Shown here: piece by piece, positions 8,288 to 16,333 of the stretch
Position numbering within the stretch: the first letter of the stretch is position 1
Layout: each line of letters begins with the position of its first letter
From: Stagnimonas sp.
GTDB lineage: Bacteria > Pseudomonadota > Gammaproteobacteria > Nevskiales > Nevskiaceae
Length of the DNA: 51,913 nt
Direction: 5' to 3'
NCBI GenBank assembly: GCA_030696045.1
Contig: JAUYNO010000016.1
Span: 1-51,913, forward strand
The notes under the pieces: generated by a model
The model's input: only the letters and a program-made list of their open reading frames with translations
Told to the model about the DNA's origin: nothing
Databases searched by the model: none
Made by a program: the position numbers and the translations under genes

Positions 8288-8841
8288 GGGACGGCGGGGT
8301 TCAGGGCGCGCGCACGGATCACCCGCGCCGGATTGCCGGCCACCACCTGCCAAGCCGGGACATCGCGCACCGCCACCGCGCGGGCACCGACCACCGCGCC
8401 CTCGCCGACGCACACGCCCGGGCCGACGAAGGCATCGGCACAGATCCAACAGGCGGCGCCGAGTGTGATCGGCGCGCGGATCAGCGGCAGGCTGGGATCG
8501 CGGTCGTCATGGCTGCCGCCGCAGAGATGCGCGCCCTGCGACACCATCACCTGGGCGCCGATGCGGAGCGGCCCCAGGTTGTAGAGCCGGGTCTGGTCGC
8601 CGACGGTGACCTCGTCGCCGACCTCCAGCAGGCTGGGCAGGAAGATGTCCGCGCCCGGATAGATGCGAACCTGCCGACCGACGCGCGCGCCGAACAGTCG
8701 CAGCAGGCTGTTACGCCAGCCATAGAGATGACGTGGGCTGTAGCGGAACAGCGGCCGCGCCAGGCCCCAGAGCAGGCGCTGCAGCAACTCGGCACGGCTG
8801 TACTTGCGGGCGCCGCGGTTGCCGGCGACGTCGATGCTCAC
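8284..8841 (-). CDS. WcaF-like hexapeptide acetyltransferase
   Basis: 185 residues from the GTG at 8841 (VSIDVAGNRGARKYSRAELL), in a GTGA overlap with the polymerase stop. The middle follows the WcaF subfamily closely: SPRHLYGWRNSLLRLFGARVG, then LYNLGPLRIGAQVMVSQGAHLCGGSHD, then WICADAFVGPGVCVGEGAVVGARAV and the terminal AGNPARVIRAR. These are left-handed beta-helix hexapeptide turns with the catalytic His in GGSHD. Members use acetyl-CoA to O-acetylate an exopolysaccharide intermediate, as in colanic acid synthesis. Length matches the family. The acceptor sugar is unknown. Confidence 0.9.
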   Translation of the reverse strand: MSIDVAGNRGARKYSRAELLQRLLWGLARPLFRYSPRHLYGWRNSLLRLFGARVGRQVRIYPGADIFLPSLLEVGDEVTVGDQTRLYNLGPLRIGAQVMVSQGAHLCGGSHDDRDPSLPLIRAPITLGAACWICADAFVGPGVCVGEGAVVGARAVAVRDVPAWQVVAGNPARVIRARALNPAVP

Positions 8842-10334
8842 GTCGCGGCACTCACTGCCAGCTGCCGCGCCGCCCGTTTCATGGTGATCTTTTCGATCAC
8901 CAGCAGGGCCAGGATCGGGTAGCTCATCAGGATCAGCTCCAGATAGCTGCGCAGGCCGATGAACAGGCACATGGCGCCGAGGCTGTAGAGCACGGTGTCG
9001 CGCAGGCGCGGCCGCATCCAGGCCATCACCAGGCGGCCGCCGAGGAAGCCCATCATCAGCCCGGCCAGCACCACCGAAATCAGGCCGAAGGCTATGTACC
9101 AGTCGCCGACGGCCGAGATGGTGAGGGTGAAGCCCTCGCCCCAACGCTCGTGCAACTCCCAGGGGATGTCGATGCCCGGGTTGATCGGCTTGCCGGGCCA
9201 TAGCGCTCGGGGGATCGGTCGTACGATCCAGTAGATGATCGCCTCCCAGCCGGTGTGCGGCTCGAACTGCGGGATCAGGTCGAGGGTGCGCACCAGGGAG
9301 TTGAAGTTGTTGTCGACCTTCGGACCTTCCTCCAGCGGATTCAGCTCGAAGGCGCGGCCGCTGAACAGATTGCTGACGATGCCGCCCTCGGACAGCCGGA
9401 ACACCAGCATCAACTCCATCAGCGCCAGCAGAGCCAGGCCGGCGATGGCTCCGGTGGCGACCTGGCGCGGCCCCATGCGCCGCTGCAGCAGCAGCCAGGT
9501 CAGCAGGCCCGAGCCGGCGACCATGCCGACCAAGCGTCGACCACCGTCCTTGATCAGGAACAGCAGGAAGAACAGGGTCAGCAGCACGCCCAGCACGACC
9601 CGCCAGTTGATGCGCCCGGCGCGATGGTGCAGGGCGACGGTCAGTGGCAGGGACAGGTAGCCGAAGTAACCCAGGTGGTGGACAAAGGCGCCGCTGCCGC
9701 CGAGGGTGCCCTGGTTCCAGGCGCCCACCGCGCGGGAACCGAACAGCCCCTCGGCGACGCACTCCGGCGAGAATCCGCAGGGGATCAGTCGCGCCAGCAG
9801 GCCCAGCACCGAACAGACCACCAGCGCGGCGAACAGCCAGTTGTCGCTGAAATCAGGGGGGGGCGGGGAGTCTCTTCGGCCCAGGCGCCAGTGATGTGCC
9901 AGCCAGGAGCCGAACTGGATGCTGAGCGCGAACATGCCGATGTAGGTGTAGGCGCGAATCACGCCGTCCTGGGTCAACTGGTAGGCGCTGTAGTCGGCAT
10001 AGAACAACTCGGTCAGCAGCCAATAGACCAGACCCAGCATCATGATGCTTTCGGCGCGCAGCCAGCCGCGCAGGTCGCTGAGCGAGGACAGCATGGGTCC
10101 CGCCAGCAGGCCCAGGGTCAGGCAGACCGCCGAGGCCCGCAGACCTCCGGGCTCGTAGTAGTCGTGGGGCAGCACCAGGATCGCCGCCAGGGTGCCGACG
10201 ACGATGGCGAGTGCCGCGCTGGCATAGCTGACCGGCGCCACGGCTTGCGGTTCTGGACTGGCCTGGAGATTGGACACGGGGAGGGAGGGGCGCGGCGACC
10301 GGTCTAGTGTAGGGCCTGCTATTTTTGCGGACAC
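8838..10334 (-). CDS. Wzy-like polysaccharide polymerase (multispanning membrane protein)
   Basis: 498 residues with about ten to twelve hydrophobic spans, for example ASAALAIVVGTLAAILVL, VVLGVLLTLFFLLFLI and LISVVLAGLMMGFLGG. A long periplasmic-looking loop around residues 320-400 contains the conserved-type stretch RPIPRALWPGKPINPG. This layout matches oligosaccharide repeat-unit polymerases that join lipid-linked repeats in the periplasm. It heads the minus-strand operon and is the first gene after the divergent promoter region. The start is uncertain: GTG 10334 gives the full frame, while GTG 10277 (VSNLQASPEP) is an alternative that shortens a cytoplasmic tail without losing a membrane span. 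Confidence 0.82.
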   Translation of the reverse strand: MSAKIAGPTLDRSPRPSLPVSNLQASPEPQAVAPVSYASAALAIVVGTLAAILVLPHDYYEPGGLRASAVCLTLGLLAGPMLSSLSDLRGWLRAESIMMLGLVYWLLTELFYADYSAYQLTQDGVIRAYTYIGMFALSIQFGSWLAHHWRLGRRDSPPPPDFSDNWLFAALVVCSVLGLLARLIPCGFSPECVAEGLFGSRAVGAWNQGTLGGSGAFVHHLGYFGYLSLPLTVALHHRAGRINWRVVLGVLLTLFFLLFLIKDGGRRLVGMVAGSGLLTWLLLQRRMGPRQVATGAIAGLALLALMELMLVFRLSEGGIVSNLFSGRAFELNPLEEGPKVDNNFNSLVRTLDLIPQFEPHTGWEAIIYWIVRPIPRALWPGKPINPGIDIPWELHERWGEGFTLTISAVGDWYIAFGLISVVLAGLMMGFLGGRLVMAWMRPRLRDTVLYSLGAMCLFIGLRSYLELILMSYPILALLVIEKITMKRAARQLAVSAAT

Positions 10335-10389
10335 TCGCCAAAACTACTTGGTGCCCGACTTGGCCGGGCTGCTGCCCCCCGGAGAGCAC

Positions 10390-11436
10390 TTGCGGATCAC
10401 AGTCTTCTCGCGCCAGCTGGCGCCCTACGCGGTCTGCTTCCTGCGCCATCTTGCCGGCCGTGGCCACCAGCTGGAATTGATTTACGAACCGGCGGCGGGG
10501 GCGGCGCCATTTGAACCCTTCGACCTGTCCTTCTGCGCGCGGGCTGTTGCCGACGGCGACCGCGGGGCCCGCCGCGCCTGGCTGCGGCGCCCGGACGCCG
10601 AGTTGCCGGATGCCGCCCTGATCGGCGGCTGGATCGAACCCCTGGAGCGTGCCGCCGGCCGCCGCCTGCGCCGCCTGGGCCGGCCGGTGGCTTGCGGCAT
10701 CGACAATCCCTGGACCGGCGCGCTGCGCCAGTACCTGGGCATGGCGGCCGCGCCCTTCATGCTGTGGCCCATGGCGAACATTGCCTGGGTGGCCGGTGCG
10801 CCGCAGGCGCGGCTGGCGCAGCGATTGGGCTTTTCGACCGTGGCCGAGGGACTTTATTGCGCCGATGTCGAGGCCTACCGCTGCGATCAGCCGCTGGCCC
10901 AGCGCGAGCCGGCGCTGTTGTTCACCGGGCGCCTGGTCAGCGACAAGGGGGTCGATTTGCTCCTGGCCGCCTATCGCGAGTACCGACAGCAGGTCGAGTC
11001 GCCGCTGCAACTCTGGCTGGCGGGTACCGGGCCGATGGCCGCGCTCGCTCAGGGGCAGCCCGGGGTGCATGCCCTGGGCTTCGTGCAGCCCTCGGCGCTG
11101 CCGGGGCTGATGGCGCGTTGCCGCGCCCTGGTGTTGCCGAGTCGTCTGGAAAACTGGGGCGTGGTGATCCACGAGGCCGCCGCTGCCGGCCTGCCGGTGC
11201 TGGCCAGCCGGGCCTGCATGGCGGCCGGGCGCTTCGTGCGGGATGGCGAGACGGGCTATTTGTACGAGCCTGAAGTCGTAGCTTTGCTGGCCACTTTGCT
11301 GCGCTTTCACCACCTAGAGCCAAAAGTCCTACAGGCTATGTCTCGGCAAAGCAAAGACTTGGCATTAACATGGACACCATTCCTCCAGGCTGAGCGCTTT
11401 GAGGCGCTGCTCCGCCAGTCACGGACGGTTGCCTGA
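10390..11436 (+). CDS. Family 4 glycosyltransferase
   Basis: About 348 residues if read from the TTG at 10390, which follows GGAGAGC at good spacing and matches a family-like beginning, (M)RITVFSRQLAPY. GTG 10351 and ATG 10270 are in frame too, but the latter overlaps the divergent polymerase gene. The GT-B donor domain shows ALLFTGRLVSDKGVDLLLAAY, LWLAGTGPMAAL, VHALGFVQPSALPGLMARCRALVLPSRLENWGVVIHEAAAAGLPVLAS (E-x7-E region). It opens the plus-strand arm of the exopolysaccharide locus. The final 50 bases of the gene are noticeably less GC-rich than its body. Confidence 0.83.
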   Translation: MRITVFSRQLAPYAVCFLRHLAGRGHQLELIYEPAAGAAPFEPFDLSFCARAVADGDRGARRAWLRRPDAELPDAALIGGWIEPLERAAGRRLRRLGRPVACGIDNPWTGALRQYLGMAAAPFMLWPMANIAWVAGAPQARLAQRLGFSTVAEGLYCADVEAYRCDQPLAQREPALLFTGRLVSDKGVDLLLAAYREYRQQVESPLQLWLAGTGPMAALAQGQPGVHALGFVQPSALPGLMARCRALVLPSRLENWGVVIHEAAAAGLPVLASRACMAAGRFVRDGETGYLYEPEVVALLATLLRFHHLEPKVLQAMSRQSKDLALTWTPFLQAERFEALLRQSRTVA

Positions 11437-11518
11437 GTCGGTGCTGCGGGCGCACTGCCAAGTCTTTGTGTCGGTGGTCGGTACGGAAACTAAACCTTCT
11501 TCTCAGGGAGCTGCTCCA

Positions 11519-12748
11519 GTGATCGTCGATCGCAGTAATGTCCGGGCTTCGGCCCTGCCTGGTTTGCTCGTCATCGGAACCCTGAGTCTGGTTGCGAGCC
11601 CGGCCTCGGCGCAGCAGGCCCGGCTCTACCAACTGGGTGGTGGCTTCCTGGGAGGCGGCAAGGTGGAAGCTAGCGTGGTCCGCCGGGAAAACTACTTTTA
11701 CGAATCGAGTGGCGGCATCTCGGCAACCGGCTACCGGGTTCGCCCCGAGGTAATGGTGAATCGCGCGGGCTCGATTGCCACTCTGGCGCTGGACGCCTTC
11801 CTCGAGCACAGCCGCTACGACCTGCCGGGCACGCTCGACGAGTACATGGACTACGGCACCAATGGCAGCCTCAGCTGGCGGCCGCTGACCAAGCATGGGT
11901 TCGAGCTCTCGGCCGGCTATCTGCGCGGCCACGATCAGCCCGGCTTGTTGCGCACCGAGGAAGGTCCTCAACTCAACGCCCGTGACATCGACGAATGGGA
12001 AAGCACTCGTCTGGGGCTGAGCTACCGCTACGGCTCGCCGTCATCGCTCGCCAGTAACGAGTTGAGCGTCGGGGCGCGTAGCCGCGAGTACGTCAGCAAT
12101 CGGGCGGATACCCAGTTGCTGAACTACGACGGCGTGCAGTTGGGCTACCAGTTGTCCTACGCCTACTCGCCGAAGACCTCGGTGCTGTTCACCGTCGGTC
12201 ACAGCTCCACCAACTACGAAATCGGCACGCTGGCCAACGGCAACAGCCGCGACGGCAACGAGCTGGCGGTACGTACCGGCCTGCGTTGGGTGGCCACCGG
12301 CAAGACCTCCGGCCAAATCCTGATCGGCGCCCGCAGCTATTCGGTCGATGGCCGGGCGCGGCCGGCGCGGGAAGGTTTCTCCTGGCGCGCCAACTTCGAC
12401 TGGTCGCCGCTGGACACCACCACGCTGCGGCTGTCCACCAGCCAGAGCACCACCGAAACCTTCCGCAACGACACCCTCTTCATCGATGATCGCGGGCTGG
12501 ATGCCAGCTGGCGCCAGGTCTGGAGCGAGCGCTTCAACACCACCCTCAAGGCCGGCTACGTCAACAGCGATTTCGTCGGCACCGACCGCACCGACGAGAC
12601 CTTCAATCTGAGCGCGGGTGCCAGCTATCTGCTGCTGCGTACCGTCAACCTGTTCGGCGAATACGTTTCCCAGCAGCGCCAATCCACCCGGGCCGGACGT
12701 GATTACACTGCGCCCGAAGCCCGCGTCGGGCTGCGCTGGACGCCCTAG
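11519..12748 (+). CDS. Outer-membrane beta-barrel, probable exopolysaccharide export porin
   Basis: About 409 residues from the GTG at 11519, chosen for its upstream GGGAG and because it puts a clean signal peptide (LVIGTLSLVASPASA-QQ) at the N-terminus. The mature protein is built of alternating amphipathic strands rich in Tyr, Ser, Thr and Gly (for example SVLFTVGHSSTNYEIG, TLRLSTSQSTTETF) and ends LRWTP, a plausible barrel end. This fits the EpsL/BBP2-type barrels found in exopolysaccharide loci. It lies 23 bp before a short export lipoprotein too small to form its own outer-membrane channel, so I infer that this barrel is the exit pore. Strand number cannot be set by eye. Confidence 0.78.
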   Translation: MIVDRSNVRASALPGLLVIGTLSLVASPASAQQARLYQLGGGFLGGGKVEASVVRRENYFYESSGGISATGYRVRPEVMVNRAGSIATLALDAFLEHSRYDLPGTLDEYMDYGTNGSLSWRPLTKHGFELSAGYLRGHDQPGLLRTEEGPQLNARDIDEWESTRLGLSYRYGSPSSLASNELSVGARSREYVSNRADTQLLNYDGVQLGYQLSYAYSPKTSVLFTVGHSSTNYEIGTLANGNSRDGNELAVRTGLRWVATGKTSGQILIGARSYSVDGRARPAREGFSWRANFDWSPLDTTTLRLSTSQSTTETFRNDTLFIDDRGLDASWRQVWSERFNTTLKAGYVNSDFVGTDRTDETFNLSAGASYLLLRTVNLFGEYVSQQRQSTRAGRDYTAPEARVGLRWTP

Positions 12749-12771
12749 GCCTGTACCACCTGTCGTACCCG

Positions 12772-13338
12772 ATGATAAAAATTTCCCTGTGGGTTCCCCT
12801 GGTGCTTGGCCTGCTGTCCTGCGCCGCCGCGCCCGAGCCCAGGCTGGCTGACAATGTTTCCCGCACTGAGTTTGTCGCGGCCACCTACCGCCTGGGGGTT
12901 GGTGATCGGGTGCGGGTCGAGGTGTTTCGCGAGCCCGACCTCTCGGGCGAGGCTGGCATCGAGTCCACCGGCTTCATCAACTATCCCCTGATCGGCTATG
13001 TGCCTGCGGTGGGACTGACTCCGCTGGAACTGGAGCGTGACCTCGTACGGCGCTTGCGCGGCGGCTACCTGCGCAATCCCGATGTCCGGGTTTATGTGAT
13101 CCGCTACCGCCCGGTTTTTGTTTCGGGGGCGGTGCGCAACACCGGGGCCTATCCGTTCACCGAGGGGCTTACCGTCGAGCGGGCCCTCACCCTGGCCAGC
13201 GGCATGAGCGCGCTGGGATCCGCCAGACGCATCTTCGTGTTGCGCGAAGGTGCTCCCGCCAGTTCGCGTGAAAAGGTTGGCCTGGATGCGCCGCTCTATC
13301 CGGGCGATACGTTGTTTGTGGAAGAGGGCGTGTTTTGA
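12772..13338 (+). CDS. Short polysaccharide export (OPX, Wza-type) lipoprotein
   Basis: 188 residues. The N-terminus MIKISLWVPLVLGLLSC is a lipoprotein signal with the acylated Cys at residue 17. The polysaccharide-export domain follows (YRLGVGDRVRVEVFREPDLSGEAGIESTGFINYPLIGYV, residues about 40-80), then one SLBB-like domain (VFVSGAVRNTGAYPFTEGLTVERALTLASG). Wza itself is about 380 residues with a C-terminal helix that crosses the outer membrane; this protein stops after one SLBB, so it belongs to the short class that needs a separate barrel. The stop overlaps the TTG start of the chain-length kinase gene. Confidence 0.88.
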   Translation: MIKISLWVPLVLGLLSCAAAPEPRLADNVSRTEFVAATYRLGVGDRVRVEVFREPDLSGEAGIESTGFINYPLIGYVPAVGLTPLELERDLVRRLRGGYLRNPDVRVYVIRYRPVFVSGAVRNTGAYPFTEGLTVERALTLASGMSALGSARRIFVLREGAPASSREKVGLDAPLYPGDTLFVEEGVF

Positions 13339-15545
13339 GCCAGACACCGATGAGCGGCACCGCACTCGCCGTTAGCCAAGCGACCCGGCAGGCCCCGTCA
13401 GAAATCGCCGCCCTCTGGCGCTTCTTTCGACGTTATCGCGGCGGCATCCTGCTGATTACCCTGGCGGCCGTACTGATCGGGGTACTGATCGCGCTGTCGC
13501 TGCCGCCGGTCTACCGCTCGACGGTGACCCTGCTGATCGAGCCGCGCAGCGAGCGCGTGGTGCAGGTGGCGGAAGTCTACGACCCGACCCGCGGTGGTTC
13601 CGAGGAGTACTACGCCACTCAAAATGAGTTGCTGCGTTCGCGCGGCCTGGCGACGCGGGTTGTCGACAAGCTCGACCTCGCCAACGACGACAGCTTCCTC
13701 AAGGACACCACCAACGAAAGCCTGCTGACCAGCCTGCAGCGCCGGCTGGACTGGAAGCAGTGGCTGCCCGGGCTGCCCGGGCAGCCGGAAGCGACGGCGG
13801 CAGGCTCGCCCGAGCAGCGACGCGAGCGCGCGATTCAGCGGGTGATGGGCCAGGTGCTGGTACAGCCGGTGCCGCGCACCCGGCTGGTGCGGGTGCACTT
13901 CCATTCCAGCGTGCCGGAACTGGCGCAACGGGTCGCCGAGACCATCGCCGACGCCTTCATCGAAAGCGGCCTGGAGTCCCGGCTGGAAGCGACCCAGCGG
14001 GCCAACCGCTGGCTGACTGACAAGCTCGGCGGACTGAGTGCCGACCTGCAGAAGGCGGAGAAGGCGCTGCAGGAATTCCGCGACAGCAATCAGCTGGTGG
14101 TCGTCGGCGGCAATCGCGGCATGCTCGACCAGGAGGTGATGGACAACACCAGCCGCCTGCGCGAAGCGCAGCGCACCAAGGCGGCGCTGGCCAGCACCTA
14201 CGCGCGGATTCGCGCGGCCGGCAATGACCCGGCGCGGATGGAGCAGATCACCGCGTTGCTGGCGGATGGCGCGGTGCAGAAGGTGCGTTCGGCGGTGCTG
14301 GACGCCCAACAGGTGCTGAAGCAGGTGGAGGAGCGCTATGGCGCCCGCCATCCGCAGATGGCCAGTGCCATCACCAGCCTGCAGGCGGCGCGGCGCGCCT
14401 TTCACGAGCAGTTGCTGATCGCCGCCGAGGGCGTGCGCAACCAGTACGAGATCGCCGCCGACACTGAGCGTCAGCAATCCGAGGTGGTGGCGGGCGCCAC
14501 CCAGCGGGCGCGGATGCTGGATCGCAAGCAGTTCGAGCTGGGGGTGCTGGAGCGCAACGTGCAGACCAACCAGCAGCTCTACAACATGTTCCTGCAGCGC
14601 TTCAAGGAAACCGACAGCACCACCAACTACGAGGCGCTCAATGCCCGTGTCACCGATGCGGCGCTGGTGCCGAAATCGCCCCTGTTGCCGAACCGGCCGA
14701 AGATCGTGGTGATGGCGGCGCTCATCGGCTTCCTGCTGGGCATGATCCTGGCGTCGCTGCGGCATGTGCTGAGCGAGGGCTTGAGCAGCGTCGAGGACCT
14801 GGAGGCGGTGGCCCAGGTGCCGCTGTTTGGCCTGGTGCCCAAGGTAGCTTTCAAGCGGGGCGCCGGCGTCATCGGCCAGTTCCGCAACGACGTCAAGACC
14901 CCGTTTGCCGAGGGCGTGCGCTCGGTGCGCACGGCGGTGCGACTGGCCGAGGTGGCCGGCCGCCGACAATGCTACGTCATCACTTCCGCCGTGCCGGGTG
15001 AGGGCAAGAGCAGCCTCGCCGCCTGCTTGGGCATGGTGCTGGCCGGCACCGAGAAGACCCTGCTGCTCGAAGGCGATCTGCGCGCGCCCTCGCTGCGCAA
15101 GATGCTGTCGGTGCCCAAGCAGCAGCCGGGCCTGATGGAGGTGCTGCTCGGCAGCGCCACGCTGGACGCCGCGATCTATACCGACGAGGCCAGCAAGCTC
15201 GATGTGCTGACCGTCAACCAGCGGCCGCCGAACCCGGCCGAGACGGTGAGTTCGATGGCCTTCGCCGCCCTGCTGGACCAACTGCGCGGGCGCTACGAGC
15301 GCATCATCATCGACTGCCCGCCGGTGCATGCCGCCAGTGACGCGCTGATGCTGGCCCGGCTCAGCGACGCGGTGCTGTTCGTGGCGCGCGCCGATGTGAC
15401 GCCGGCAGCCACCGTGCGCCGCGCCCTGCACCAGTTGCACAACATCAATGCGCCGCTGGTGGGCTGTGTGCTCAATCGTGTTGACGTCCGCCGCAATCCG
15501 GATGCCTACGGGCACTACCAGTACGCCTACCGCTACTACGGCTAG
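13335..15545 (+). CDS. GumC/Wzc-like chain-length determinant and tyrosine autokinase
   Basis: 736 residues. The N-terminal Wzz domain has a first membrane span (GGILLITLAAVLIGVLIALSL, about 36-56), a long coiled-coil-rich periplasmic part, and a second span near IVVMAALIGFLLGMILASL (about 457-475). The C-terminal BY-kinase has Walker A SAVPGEGKSSLA (about 551-562), Walker A' LLLEGDLRAPSL and Walker B RIIIDCPP (about 655). It ends in a tyrosine cluster (YGHYQYAYRYYG) for autophosphorylation. It controls polymer length and export in the inner membrane. The TTG at 13335 overlaps the previous stop and follows GAGGG; ATG 13350 is the alternative. Confidence 0.92.
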   Translation: MSQTPMSGTALAVSQATRQAPSEIAALWRFFRRYRGGILLITLAAVLIGVLIALSLPPVYRSTVTLLIEPRSERVVQVAEVYDPTRGGSEEYYATQNELLRSRGLATRVVDKLDLANDDSFLKDTTNESLLTSLQRRLDWKQWLPGLPGQPEATAAGSPEQRRERAIQRVMGQVLVQPVPRTRLVRVHFHSSVPELAQRVAETIADAFIESGLESRLEATQRANRWLTDKLGGLSADLQKAEKALQEFRDSNQLVVVGGNRGMLDQEVMDNTSRLREAQRTKAALASTYARIRAAGNDPARMEQITALLADGAVQKVRSAVLDAQQVLKQVEERYGARHPQMASAITSLQAARRAFHEQLLIAAEGVRNQYEIAADTERQQSEVVAGATQRARMLDRKQFELGVLERNVQTNQQLYNMFLQRFKETDSTTNYEALNARVTDAALVPKSPLLPNRPKIVVMAALIGFLLGMILASLRHVLSEGLSSVEDLEAVAQVPLFGLVPKVAFKRGAGVIGQFRNDVKTPFAEGVRSVRTAVRLAEVAGRRQCYVITSAVPGEGKSSLAACLGMVLAGTEKTLLLEGDLRAPSLRKMLSVPKQQPGLMEVLLGSATLDAAIYTDEASKLDVLTVNQRPPNPAETVSSMAFAALLDQLRGRYERIIIDCPPVHAASDALMLARLSDAVLFVARADVTPAATVRRALHQLHNINAPLVGCVLNRVDVRRNPDAYGHYQYAYRYYG

Positions 15546-15646
15546 TCAGACTGCGACCAGGCAAGGCAAGACGGATGAGCCAGAGTGAGCCCCGGCAAAA
15601 GGCAGCGTCAGGTGCAGGCCCTTCCTGGCGGGCGGCGCCCTAGCCC

Positions 15647-16333
15647 GTGCCGGTCGGGCGCTGGCTGGCCGTAGGCTTCGCGGGCGCGCTGTTGCTGGCG
15701 GGTTTGCTGCAGACGGCGTCGAGTCTTTACTACGGCCTTGCCGATTTCAGCCGTCGCGCCGACGACCTGCGTCGGGCCGATGCCGCCGCGCGCATCGCGG
15801 CCTGGCTGCTACCCGGCAGCGACCGCGCCACCGCGCTGGCCGGGCGATTGGCCGCCGCGGCCGGTGATCGGCCATTCCTGCTGACGTCCTACCGGGAAGT
15901 GCTGCGAGAAGCTCCCGCCGACGCTTATCGCTGGAGCGAGTTGGCGCGCGGCCTGGCGCTGAGCGGTCGGCTGGACGCCGACTTCGATCTCGCAGTGGCC
16001 CGCGCCCTGGCGCTGGCGCCGCACTCGCCGGCGGTGCACGGCACCCTGGCGGACCTCGCCTGGCGCTACCACCTGCGGCTGAGCCCGCAACAGCAGGAGA
16101 CCCTGCTGCCCAGCCTGCGCGCCACCATGCGCGCGCGCAGCGAGCGGTTCCGGCTGCTGGAGGCGGTGGTGCGCGAGCGGCGCCACCCGGCGTTCTGCGC
16201 CGAGTTCGCCGTACCGCTTAATCGCCAGGCCTGGTGCGGGCAGGTCGAGGCCGAGCTGGCGCGGTGCGCGCGGCCGCAGAAGCTCAAGGCGGTTCAGCGC
16301 CGATGGTGCGGGCGGATGGGGGCGCTGCCATGA
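15647..16333 (+). CDS. Membrane-anchored TPR-like protein of the exopolysaccharide locus, possibly 5'-interrupted
   Basis: 228 residues as read from GTG 15647. One membrane helix (WLAVGFAGALLLAGLLQTASSLYYG) is followed by helical repeats (AYRWSELARGLALSGRLDADFDLAVARALALAPHSPAVHGTLADLAWRY), a tetratricopeptide-like pattern, and a Cys-containing tail. Such proteins pair with O-antigen-ligase-like proteins in exopolysaccharide loci, and here the stop overlaps the ligase start as ATGA. The start is odd: an ATG at 15575 is in frame but is cut off by TAG at 15641-15643, six bases before this GTG, and there is no good ribosome site at 15647. Exact role unknown. Confidence 0.6.
   Translation: MPVGRWLAVGFAGALLLAGLLQTASSLYYGLADFSRRADDLRRADAAARIAAWLLPGSDRATALAGRLAAAAGDRPFLLTSYREVLREAPADAYRWSELARGLALSGRLDADFDLAVARALALAPHSPAVHGTLADLAWRYHLRLSPQQQETLLPSLRATMRARSERFRLLEAVVRERRHPAFCAEFAVPLNRQAWCGQVEAELARCARPQKLKAVQRRWCGRMGALP

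Noticed and set aside
13398..15515. A 705-codon open frame antisense to the Wzz/kinase gene
   Set aside because: It has no recognisable motifs, its composition (His, Gln, Arg and Ala rich) is the typical shadow of a GC-rich gene, and the plus-strand gene has full family motifs.
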